From UBA5158 sp040389045 (GTDB lineage Bacteria; Pseudomonadota; Gammaproteobacteria; DSM-16500): a stretch of 64,000 bases of DNA. The notes beneath the pieces are model-generated. The model was given only the letters and a program-made list of their open reading frames with translations, did no database searches and had not been told where the DNA came from. Each line of letters starts with the position of its first letter. Positions within the stretch are counted from its first letter, which is position 1. This document shows, piece after piece, positions 9,242 to 17,070 of the stretch. The stretch lies in assembly GCA_040389045.1 (NCBI GenBank), contig JAZKAT010000006.1, positions 62,001-126,000 on the forward strand, written 5' to 3'. A program made the translations under genes and the position numbers.

Positions 9242-10723
9242 ATGGAAAATGTCTCAACAGATATTTTCATTATTGGTGGTGGCATCAATGGTGCTGGTAT
9301 TGCAGTTGACGCGGCAGGCCGCGGTTTAGCGGTTACCTTAGTCGAGCAAGATGATTTGGCAAGCGGTACCTCTTCCATGAGTAGCAAATTAATTCATGGC
9401 GGCCTGCGTTATCTGGAGACTTATGATTTTAGCCTGGTGCGTAAAGCATTGCAGGAACGCGAAATCTTACTGCATAAAGCACCGCATTTGATTTCTCCAT
9501 TAGAATTTATCTTGCCACAAGCCAGTCATTCACGTCCGGCCTGGTTAATTCGTCTAGGATTATTTATCTACGATCATTTGGCAGCGCATCCCCTGCTCCC
9601 GAATTCCAAAAAAATTTCCTTAACCCATCACGCGGAAGGCGCAGCATTATTAACGGAATTAACCACCGGATTTTCTTATTATGATTGTTTTGATGATGAC
9701 GCGCGTTTAGTAGTATGCAATGCGGTTGCCGCGCAAGAACATGGCGCGAAAATTTTAACCCGGACACAATGTGTCAACGCGGTTTATGAAAACCAGCACT
9801 GGAAAATTCAAACCAAAAACTTACTCACTCAGGAATTGACAACCCATTATGCGAAGGTATTGGTTAACGCGGCGGGCCCGTGGATTGCGCCAGTGCAGCA
9901 ACATGTTATTCAAGCGCAAAATTCTTTTACTGTTGAATTAATCAAGGGTACTCACATTGTTGTACCCAAACTCTATGTGGGTGAGTTCGCTTATATTTTG
10001 CAGAACCCTGATCAACGCATTGTATTTGCTATTCCCTACGAACAGGAATTTACCTTGATCGGCACTACGGATGTGCCATTTCATGAAGAGTTAAACGCCA
10101 TTAAAGGTAGCATCGAAGAAGAAGATTATCTCTGCACTACCATTAATAATTACTTCAAGAAGAAAATTTCCCGTGCAGATATTATCTGGTCTTACACGGG
10201 CGTACGCTGTTTACAAGAGGACATCGCGCCGAAAGCGTCAGAGCTTACTCGTGATTATAAATTTGAATTAAATGCAGCATTACCTTTGCTGACGGTCATT
10301 AGCGGTAAAATCACGACTTATCGTTGTCTCGCTGAAGAAGCGGTAAATTCGCTAAAAAAATTCTTTCCACAATTACCCGGTCCATGGACACGCAATAGTT
10401 TTTTACCGGGCGGTGATTTTGCGAATGGCGACTTTGTGAAGTTTGTTGAAAAAGTCCGGAGTGACTTGCCCTGGCTACCAGAAAAAATTGCTTACCGTTA
10501 TGCAAAAAGTTACGGTACGCGGTTATATCTGCTATTACAAAATGCGCAGGGGCTTAATGATCTTGGTGAAGACTATGGTGCAGGGTTTTACCAAAAAGAA
10601 TTGGATTATCTGGTTGAACACGAATGGGCTAAGTCAGTGGCAGATATTCTCTGGCGTCGCACTAAATTGGGATTGTTTTTCACGGAGAGTGAAACCGCAA
10701 AACTGACTAACGCCCTGAAATAA
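9242..10723 (+). CDS. glpD: Glycerol-3-phosphate dehydrogenase, aerobic
   Basis: FAD-dependent inner-membrane enzyme oxidising sn-glycerol 3-phosphate to dihydroxyacetone phosphate with electrons to quinone. The 493 aa are close to the usual 500. The FAD-binding motif IIGGGINGAGIAVDAAGRG lies at about 10-28; LASGTSSMSSKLIHGGLRYLE follows the family signature and RCLAEEAV is in the C-terminal part. There is no glpK or glpF beside it, so the substrate may come from lipid breakdown, which would suit the fatty-acid oxidation genes that follow. Weak ribosome binding site (GCGAG) before the ATG; the gene stands alone. Confidence 0.95.
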   Translation: MENVSTDIFIIGGGINGAGIAVDAAGRGLAVTLVEQDDLASGTSSMSSKLIHGGLRYLETYDFSLVRKALQEREILLHKAPHLISPLEFILPQASHSRPAWLIRLGLFIYDHLAAHPLLPNSKKISLTHHAEGAALLTELTTGFSYYDCFDDDARLVVCNAVAAQEHGAKILTRTQCVNAVYENQHWKIQTKNLLTQELTTHYAKVLVNAAGPWIAPVQQHVIQAQNSFTVELIKGTHIVVPKLYVGEFAYILQNPDQRIVFAIPYEQEFTLIGTTDVPFHEELNAIKGSIEEEDYLCTTINNYFKKKISRADIIWSYTGVRCLQEDIAPKASELTRDYKFELNAALPLLTVISGKITTYRCLAEEAVNSLKKFFPQLPGPWTRNSFLPGGDFANGDFVKFVEKVRSDLPWLPEKIAYRYAKSYGTRLYLLLQNAQGLNDLGEDYGAGFYQKELDYLVEHEWAKSVADILWRRTKLGLFFTESETAKLTNALK

Positions 10724-10793
10724 TTCCCTTGTTATTATTAAAATTCCCAATTAATCTCATGCTATTAATCTTTTAACAATGCGAGGGTAACCT

Positions 10794-11192
10794 ATGAACT
10801 TTAAAAAAACGGTAAAAAACACATTGCGCGCAGGCAGCTTAGGGTTACTTTTCCTGCCGGTGCTGGCCATGGCGACTGCAACTTTAGTCATTCATAACAA
10901 TACGGATTATCCTTCAACATCAATCATTAACGGCGGGATTTGCTCTAGCTTTCTTCCCGCTGGAATTGGCATTACCGAACCGCACTCAACCAACTCAGTA
11001 CCTGGCGTCACCGTTCATTCTGCTTGTTGGGCAAATCGGGAAAATTGCAGCGCGGTGATTTATTTAACTCAGGATTGCTCGGGCGCTTCTATAGGAACAG
11101 TGGTGTTGAGTACTACATCGGGTGTTAAATCAATTTCTGCGACGGGTGCTTATTCGATAACGGGGAATGGGTTTGAGGTGACTTTGGGGTAA
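10794..11192 (+). CDS. Small secreted protein, unrecognised
   Basis: 132 aa, not recognised. Signal peptide: MNFKKTVKNTLRAG, hydrophobic core SLGLLFLPVLAMA, probable cleavage near residue 28. The mature part of about 100 aa is rich in Ser, Thr and Gly and contains four cysteines (GGICSSF, HSACWAN, NCSAV, QDCSGA), which suggests two disulfides and a periplasmic or extracellular location. Ribosome binding site GAGGG lies about 8 nt before the ATG. It lies 70 nt after glpD on the same strand, so read-through is possible, but a functional link is not shown. A composite repeat follows the stop directly. Confidence 0.6.
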   Translation: MNFKKTVKNTLRAGSLGLLFLPVLAMATATLVIHNNTDYPSTSIINGGICSSFLPAGIGITEPHSTNSVPGVTVHSACWANRENCSAVIYLTQDCSGASIGTVVLSTTSGVKSISATGAYSITGNGFEVTLG

Positions 11193-11195
11193 AAC

Positions 11196-11380
11196 TGTTG
11201 GGCTTCACTGCGTTCAGCCCAACCTACTGTCATTCCCGCGCAGGCGGGAATCCATTTATAAAGAATCACGTACCATGAATAGATTCCCGCCTACGCGGGA
11301 ATGACAGAGTTGCAAAGCTGTAGGTTGGGCTGAGCGCAGCGAAGTTGTAGGTTGGGCTGAGCGCAGCGAAGCCCAACAGT
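11196..11380. repeat. Composite repeat: family A element inside family B arms
   Basis: A family B unit in reverse orientation (11196-11227) is followed at once by a family A palindrome (11228-11306), then by two direct forward copies of family B (11320-11344, shortened, and 11347-11380). The region lies between the convergent small secreted protein and the FadL-like gene and fills almost the whole intergenic space. It can form nested hairpins on either strand. Confidence 0.85.
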
Positions 11381-11391
11381 TTTTGTCCGGA

Positions 11392-12789
11392 TTAAACAAT
11401 ATCCCATGTCAACTGCGCGCCAAATACATCAGCGCTGCCTTGCAGGTTACCATTGGTTTGGACAAGTTGGCCGCCGGTTACTTGGGGTGGCGGATTGATA
11501 CGCGCCAGACCAGCCATAAACAAATGCGTCCAGCCTAAATCAACACCCAATGTTTTAGTCGCTTGAAAATGTGTACCTAAAGCAATTGCATAACGGTCTT
11601 TATCAGGAATACGCACATCACGATAAAAATTTTGCACGGGTGTTTGATCATAGCCAACACCACCACGCAGCGTAATTTTATCGGTAGCATAAAATTCAGT
11701 ACCGAGAGACAGGTTCCAGGTATTACGATAATGGGTAGGCAAATTCACGGTGAGCGTGGAACTTGGTGCTGGCATAGGACCAAAGAAAGGATTAAAGACT
11801 ACTTCCGCCGCAGCAATATCTTGCAATGTTAAATTCTGAATAACACTCCACTGCGTATAGATCACTGATCCCATCACCGCCCATTTGGAGTTAACTTGAT
11901 GAAAGCCACTTAAGGTAGTATAAGCCGGCAACGTAAGATGAGCGTTAGCTTCGCCAGAATAAATGGTCGCCGGATTACCCAGCGGAATGTCTAATGCAAA
12001 ATTAGCCAATGGACCCGTGAAGCGGCTAGTTCCACGTATGTGGTGCACAATTTGGGAATTATAAGTCAAACCAACGCGGGAGTTTTGCAAAAATTGATAT
12101 AGCGCGCCAACATGGAAACCATAAGCTGTACTCCATCCTTTATTGGTACTATATGAATCAGGTGCAATACCGCCACCATAAGCCATTAAGTCAAATTCTG
12201 CAGCCATGCGCTGCATATCAAAGCCCGCACCCAGGGACAAACCTTTGTAAACCATCACTCCAAACGCCGGACTCAAATCGACTACTTCTATATCAGACTT
12301 GGTGGCAGCATAGCGCAGTGCTGTATCCCTGCCATAATCAGTGCGTAATCCGAAGGGCACATTTAAACTTATCCCAAGACCCACATTTGAGGTGATGGGT
12401 AACGCATAGTAAAAATCGGGTAATTGGCTGAATGCCCCACCTTGAGCAACTACATTTAAGTTTTGCGCTCCAGGATAAGGAATAGGAGTGGGAAATCCAA
12501 CGGCGTTAATAAACACGCTGTCTGTGCCCCGATATTTAAGATCAGAAAAAACGCCTACATCACCCAGTACGATCTGCTGGTTTTTCATACGGACTAAACC
12601 CGCGGGATTATAAAAAGTAGTGGAAGCATCATTCGCTTGCGCCGCGCGACCCGCATGATAATCACCTACGCTAGCGCCGTCTTGTTCATAAAGCTGGAAG
12701 CCAGCAGCGAATGCATTGCCAGATACTCCAATGATTCCACCAACACACAGCAATCGAAAAAGTTGACGTATCGAAAAACGCTTTTCCAT
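11392..12789 (-). CDS. fadL: FadL-type outer-membrane long-chain fatty acid transporter
   Basis: 465 aa; monomeric outer-membrane barrel that takes up long-chain fatty acids. Signal peptide at 1-28 with cleavage after AFA. The mature N-terminus AGFQLYEQDGASVGDYHAGRAA, the DASTTFYNPAGLVRM segment and the GLRTDYGRDT region follow the FadL/TodX/OmpP1 family. The end DVFGAQLTWDIV finishes as a barrel strand. Ribosome binding site GGGAG lies 7 nt upstream. The fadB/fadA/fadE genes 1-2 kb away support fatty acids as substrate, although family members also carry aromatic hydrocarbons. It is divergent from the thioredoxin-like gene. Confidence 0.85.
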   Translation of the reverse strand: MEKRFSIRQLFRLLCVGGIIGVSGNAFAAGFQLYEQDGASVGDYHAGRAAQANDASTTFYNPAGLVRMKNQQIVLGDVGVFSDLKYRGTDSVFINAVGFPTPIPYPGAQNLNVVAQGGAFSQLPDFYYALPITSNVGLGISLNVPFGLRTDYGRDTALRYAATKSDIEVVDLSPAFGVMVYKGLSLGAGFDMQRMAAEFDLMAYGGGIAPDSYSTNKGWSTAYGFHVGALYQFLQNSRVGLTYNSQIVHHIRGTSRFTGPLANFALDIPLGNPATIYSGEANAHLTLPAYTTLSGFHQVNSKWAVMGSVIYTQWSVIQNLTLQDIAAAEVVFNPFFGPMPAPSSTLTVNLPTHYRNTWNLSLGTEFYATDKITLRGGVGYDQTPVQNFYRDVRIPDKDRYAIALGTHFQATKTLGVDLGWTHLFMAGLARINPPPQVTGGQLVQTNGNLQGSADVFGAQLTWDIV

Positions 12790-12972
12790 TAAAAATCTCC
12801 CGAATTTATTCCTATGACACCTTTTGATTAAGCTGCAAGCAAAACCATGATAAGATACTCGTTTTTTACACTATATAGACTGACTAGGCAAAGCACCGAA
12901 GTAGCATACCCGATTTGAATAACAAAACAATATTTTTTAGAATGACACTTTCGAACGCAAACAGAGGATACC

Positions 12973-13527
12973 ATGGCCACCACTTCCACAATGTTATTAC
13001 CACTAGGTACCATCGCACCTGATTTTAAATTGATAAATACTCGTGATGGAAAATTAATTTCTTTACCGGAAAAAAAATCTCAAGTGGCGACAGTGATTAT
13101 GTTTATTTGCAATCATTGCCCCTATGTGAAATTAATACGAAACAAAATGGTCGAAGTTGCCGCGCAATACCAGCAGCAACAACTTACCTTTATCGCTATC
13201 AGCTCAAATGACGCAAAGAATTATCCCGCGGACAGTCCTGAACAAATGCGTGAGGAAGCGGAACTTTATCATTATCCCTTTGCCTATCTCTACGATGAGA
13301 CCCAGGAAGTTGCCAAAGCTTATCAAGCCGCCTGCACGCCGGATTTTTATGTTTTTGATGCTGATCTGGCTTGTGTTTATCGTGGACGTTTTGATGATGC
13401 GACGCCGGGCAACCAGAAAGAAGTGACCGGGAATGAGTTATGTGCGGCGTTAGATAATATTATCGCGGGGAAAGCGGTGAGTGCTGAGCAAAATCCTAGT
13501 ATTGGGTGTAGTATTAAGTGGAAGTGA
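12973..13527 (+). CDS. Thioredoxin-fold peroxiredoxin-like protein (AhpC/TSA family)
   Basis: 184 aa with the thioredoxin/AhpC fold: GTIAPDFKLIN at the N-terminus (about 12-22), a CNHCPYVK active-site segment (about 46-53) in a predicted beta-alpha turn, IAISSNDAKNYPADSPEQM after the second strand, and ACTPDFYVFDADL around the cis-proline. The C-x-x-C pair suggests a redox-active enzyme rather than a structural protein. No signal peptide, so cytosolic. Its AGAGGA ribosome binding site is close to the ATG. The substrate is not evident; the gene stands alone between fadL and a repeat. Confidence 0.8.
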   Translation: MATTSTMLLPLGTIAPDFKLINTRDGKLISLPEKKSQVATVIMFICNHCPYVKLIRNKMVEVAAQYQQQQLTFIAISSNDAKNYPADSPEQMREEAELYHYPFAYLYDETQEVAKAYQAACTPDFYVFDADLACVYRGRFDDATPGNQKEVTGNELCAALDNIIAGKAVSAEQNPSIGCSIKWK

Positions 13528-13537
13528 ACTTATTGCG

Positions 13538-13627
13538 TGTCATTCCCGCGCAGGCGGGAATCCATTCATTGAAACTTCAGAAGCAAGAGTAAACCCACAA
13601 TGGATTCCCGCCTGCGCGGGAATGACA
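13538..13627. repeat. Palindromic repeat, family A
   Basis: Two near-perfect inverse arms (TGTCATTCCCGCGCAGGCGG on the left, its complement on the right) around a spacer of about 35 nt. It lies between the thioredoxin-like gene and the convergent fadB/J gene, where it can act as a bidirectional terminator-like hairpin. Confidence 0.88.
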
Positions 13628-13686
13628 GCAACTCAACAGCCTGCGCGGGAATGGCAGCAACTCAACAGCCTGCGCTGACATGACAG
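13611..13686. repeat. 29-bp tandem repeat, 2.6 copies
   Basis: The right edge of the family A element plus flanking GCAACTCAACAG is repeated in tandem at 13611-13639, 13640-13668 and partly at 13669-13686. Copies two and three carry single changes (ATGGCA for ATGACA; GCTGAC for GCGGGA), so the expansion is not fresh. Confidence 0.8.
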
Positions 13687-13697
13687 TAATGCAAGAC

Positions 13698-15737
13698 CTA
13701 CGAAGTAGTTCCATTCCATTCCGTCAACTTTTCGGTCTTGCCAGCCTTTTCTTGTAATTTTACATATTGCTCGAATAATTCGTGTATGCCATGTTGCTTG
13801 GCATAATGAATGGGGCCACCACGGAATGGCGCGAAGCCGGTGCCAAAAATCATACCGGCATCTAACAAATCACCATCCGCTACCACATTTTCACGCAAGC
13901 ATGCGAATGATTCATTCAACATACACAAGACTAAGCGGTCAGAAAGATCCGTTAATGGTTTGTCATAATCGGCGCGTGGTTTTACCGGTTTGCCATTCAC
14001 CCACTTATAAAAACCCTGACCGGTTTTGCGGCCTAATTTTTTCTGCTCGACCATATCAGTCAAACGCTTGGAAATGGTGACATTGGGAAAATACTGGCTT
14101 AAGTGCTGCGCCACCGATAAACAGATATCAAGGCCCACCGTATCCGCCAATGTTATCGGCCCCATAGGCATACCAAAATCGGTCATGGACTTATCAATGG
14201 CAGCCGCGGGAATACCTTCGTCTAACATATTCATCGCTTCTAACAAATAAGGCATTAAAACTCGATTCACTAAAAAGCCTGGACTACTTTTCACTGGCAG
14301 CGGTAAGCGTTCCAATTGACCGACAAAGCTGAACGCATTCTTCAACACTTTGGCGTCGGTACGCTCGCCCTTGACGACTTCTACCAGCAACATTTTCGCG
14401 ACGGGATTAAAGAAGTGAATACCGACCAAACGACCCGGATTTTGCAGAACTTTATTGATTTCATCTAATGGAATACTGGAAGTGTTGGTCGCCAGAATCG
14501 CATTGGGCTTGGCTTGCGTTTCCAGTTGCTTAAACAAATCCTGCTTCGTTTTTAAATCTTCAAAAATCGCTTCAATGATCACATCGGCTTTCGCCACGCC
14601 AAAACCTTGCGTGTCAGGGATCAATCTATCCATGGTGTTTTGCACCAGATAATCTTCTTTCAATTTTTCTTTAAATAATTGGTAAGCACGTTTAATCGCG
14701 GGCGCAATAAATTTAGGTTCGCGGTCTTGCAGTGTTACCGTAAAACCTTTATATGCGCACCAAGCCGCTATATCACCACCCATGGTGCCAGCGCCAATGA
14801 CATGCACATGTTTGGGTTTGAATTCATTGCCTTTGCCAAAACCTTTTAAGCGTTCTTGCAAAAAGAATACGCGCACTAAATTTTCTGAGGTATCACTAAA
14901 AAATAATTTGCCAGCATCTCGCGCTTCTCTTTCAAATGGCGCATTGCCTTCCACACCTAACTGTTCCCAATTATCCACGACGTGATAAGGCGCTGGATAA
15001 AATTGCTGGGGCGCTTTGGAACGTAATGTTTTGCGAAGATACGCCGCTAATAACATGCGTACCGGTTTAGTGTTACTTAAACTTTGCAGCAGGGTTGGTT
15101 CATGACGGCGGGGCTTTTGCAGCGCATACCATTTAGCGGCTTTTACCAGGTGACGCTTCGGTACAGCGACATCAGCAATGCCTAATTTTGCCGCCGCCTT
15201 GCCACTGATCGTTGAACCCGACAAAATTAAATTCATTGCATTTGGCGCGCCGATCAAACGTGGCAAGCGCACCGAACCACCCCAACCAGGATGTATGCCT
15301 AATTTTACTTCCGGCAAACCCAGGCGGGTTTTCAAACCATCTTCCACCACACGATAATGACAGGCTAAGGCCAGCTCAAGACCACCGCCCAAACAAAAAC
15401 CATCAATCATCGCCACCACCGGAATTTTAAGCGCTTCCAGTTTTCCTAAAATTTCATCGCCACGTTGTAATACAGAGGTTGCCTCATCTATATCTTTGAA
15501 TTTTTCAAATTGAGAAATGTCAGCGCCCGCGATAAAACCATTTTTCTTTGCTGACGCGATAATCACGCCGCGATGGTCGCGGTCATTGGTCAGATAATCA
15601 ATGATGGCGTTAAATTCCTCTAGTGTATCCATATCAAGTGTGTTGGCCGACGCGCCTTCTTTATCAAAATAAACCCACAACACTTCATCCGCATCGGTTT
15701 CAAGCCGCCAGTTTTTATAAGTCAGTTTACTTTTCAT
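13698..15737 (-). CDS. fadJ: Fatty-acid oxidation complex alpha subunit: enoyl-CoA hydratase / 3-hydroxyacyl-CoA dehydrogenase
   Basis: Two-activity beta-oxidation enzyme of 679 aa. Residues about 15-190 are a crotonase domain (IAGADISQFEKF and a GGGLELALACHYR oxyanion segment). From about 310 an NAD-binding HCDH domain begins with HVIGAGTMGGDIAAW, continues with ATNTSSIPLDEI and HFFNPVAKM (catalytic His), and ends in two C-terminal HCDH helical domains. Slightly shorter than E. coli FadB/FadJ (714-729). Its start overlaps the stop of the thiolase gene by 4 nt (ATGA coupling). FadB and FadJ types cannot be separated reliably by eye; the longer thiolase partner suggests the FadI/FadJ type. Confidence 0.92.
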   Translation of the reverse strand: MKSKLTYKNWRLETDADEVLWVYFDKEGASANTLDMDTLEEFNAIIDYLTNDRDHRGVIIASAKKNGFIAGADISQFEKFKDIDEATSVLQRGDEILGKLEALKIPVVAMIDGFCLGGGLELALACHYRVVEDGLKTRLGLPEVKLGIHPGWGGSVRLPRLIGAPNAMNLILSGSTISGKAAAKLGIADVAVPKRHLVKAAKWYALQKPRRHEPTLLQSLSNTKPVRMLLAAYLRKTLRSKAPQQFYPAPYHVVDNWEQLGVEGNAPFEREARDAGKLFFSDTSENLVRVFFLQERLKGFGKGNEFKPKHVHVIGAGTMGGDIAAWCAYKGFTVTLQDREPKFIAPAIKRAYQLFKEKLKEDYLVQNTMDRLIPDTQGFGVAKADVIIEAIFEDLKTKQDLFKQLETQAKPNAILATNTSSIPLDEINKVLQNPGRLVGIHFFNPVAKMLLVEVVKGERTDAKVLKNAFSFVGQLERLPLPVKSSPGFLVNRVLMPYLLEAMNMLDEGIPAAAIDKSMTDFGMPMGPITLADTVGLDICLSVAQHLSQYFPNVTISKRLTDMVEQKKLGRKTGQGFYKWVNGKPVKPRADYDKPLTDLSDRLVLCMLNESFACLRENVVADGDLLDAGMIFGTGFAPFRGGPIHYAKQHGIHELFEQYVKLQEKAGKTEKLTEWNGTTS

Positions 15738-17059
15738 GGTGTCACCCCGGAAACATTTTCAATTAACATTGCGCCACCTTGACCGCCGCCAATACAAATT
15801 GTCGCTACACCCCGTTTGGCTTCAGTGCGTTTTAAAATTTCCACCAGACGTAGCACGATACGCGCGCCGCTGGCACCTACTGGATGGCCGATGGCAATAG
15901 CCCCACCATCAACATTTAAACGTGAAGGATCAATCCGACCAAACGCTTCTTTTAAACCTAAATTTTCACGACAATAGTTATCGCTTTCCATGGCCGCCAG
16001 ACAACCCAGCACTTGCGCAGCGAAAGCTTCATTTATTTCCCAGTAATCAATATCTTCATTACGTAAATTGAGACGTTGCAGCATGGCCGTTGACGCATAA
16101 ACGGGGCCCAGCCCCATTTCCGCGGGATCAACACCCGCCCATTGCGAATCCGTAATGCGTGCCAGCACCGGCAGGTTATATTTTTTGATGGCTTTTTTAT
16201 TCGCCAGTAACAAGAGTGCGGCGCCATCGGTAACTTGTGAACTATTACCTGCGGTAACACTACCAAATTTTTTATCAAAAATAGGTTTTAATTTTGCTAA
16301 TTGTTCCATGCTGGTATCCCTGCGCACACCATTATCAGCGGTGTAATAATCACCTTTGTAATCATAAGCGGGATAAACATCCTTAAATAAATTCTGGTCT
16401 TGCGCATAAGCCACGCGGCGGTGACTTTCCAGGGAATAAGCATCCATTTCTTCGCGGGTAATGCCAAATGTATAGGCGACATTTTCCGCGGTTTGTCCCA
16501 TGGATAAATTCACGATGGGATCACGCAATCCTTTTACCAAAGCCAATTCCGGCACTAAATTCGCGGGACGGAATTTCATCCATTGTTTGAGTTTGGCGCC
16601 GAAACCTTTCGCGGTGTTCAATCCTGCCATCCACGACGCCATTTGATCACTAAGCAATAACGGCGCGCGGCTCATGGCTTCCGCACCGCCTGCTAATACC
16701 AGATCATATCTGCCTTCCTGAATATCTTTCAGCGCACTGTCTAACGCCTGCATGCCGGAAGCGCAATTACGTTGCACCGTGAACGCGGGTACGTCTTTTC
16801 CACAACCCAGACGCAAGGCCACGACGCGGGCGATATTAGCTTCTAAAGCGCTTGGCATCACACAACCAATCACGACTTCCCCTAATTCACTAGGCAGGAA
16901 ATTTTGTTTGGCTAATAATTCTCTGCCCACGTTTACCGCAAGATCAGAAGCCGACAAGGTGTTTGGCGCACCTTTTGCTTTCAAAAAAGGTGTACGCGCG
17001 CCATCGACAATATAAACTTCCTCTTTTGAAGAGCTGGTGTCCAGTTTCTTGTTATCCAT
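15734..17059 (-). CDS. fadI: Acetyl-CoA acyltransferase (3-ketoacyl-CoA thiolase)
   Basis: Cleaves 3-ketoacyl-CoA with CoA to acetyl-CoA and a shortened acyl-CoA. The 441 aa are nearer FadI (about 436) than FadA (about 390). The acylated cysteine is C99 in VQRNCASGMQ. NEAFAAQVLG, the catalytic-His GHPVGASGAR and CIGGGQGGAM are the other thiolase signatures. The start has GGAA upstream. It follows fadE after 11 nt and overlaps the alpha-subunit gene by 4 nt, forming fadE-thiolase-alpha on one transcript. Gene order with the thiolase before the alpha subunit is the fadI-fadJ order. Confidence 0.93.
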   Translation of the reverse strand: MDNKKLDTSSSKEEVYIVDGARTPFLKAKGAPNTLSASDLAVNVGRELLAKQNFLPSELGEVVIGCVMPSALEANIARVVALRLGCGKDVPAFTVQRNCASGMQALDSALKDIQEGRYDLVLAGGAEAMSRAPLLLSDQMASWMAGLNTAKGFGAKLKQWMKFRPANLVPELALVKGLRDPIVNLSMGQTAENVAYTFGITREEMDAYSLESHRRVAYAQDQNLFKDVYPAYDYKGDYYTADNGVRRDTSMEQLAKLKPIFDKKFGSVTAGNSSQVTDGAALLLLANKKAIKKYNLPVLARITDSQWAGVDPAEMGLGPVYASTAMLQRLNLRNEDIDYWEINEAFAAQVLGCLAAMESDNYCRENLGLKEAFGRIDPSRLNVDGGAIAIGHPVGASGARIVLRLVEILKRTEAKRGVATICIGGGQGGAMLIENVSGVTP

Positions 17060-17070
17060 TGTGTAATTCC

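Noticed and set aside
13538..13686. Short regular repeats that might suggest a CRISPR array
   Set aside because: Units are palindromic arms with drifting tandem edges; there are no equal unique spacers and no cas genes.
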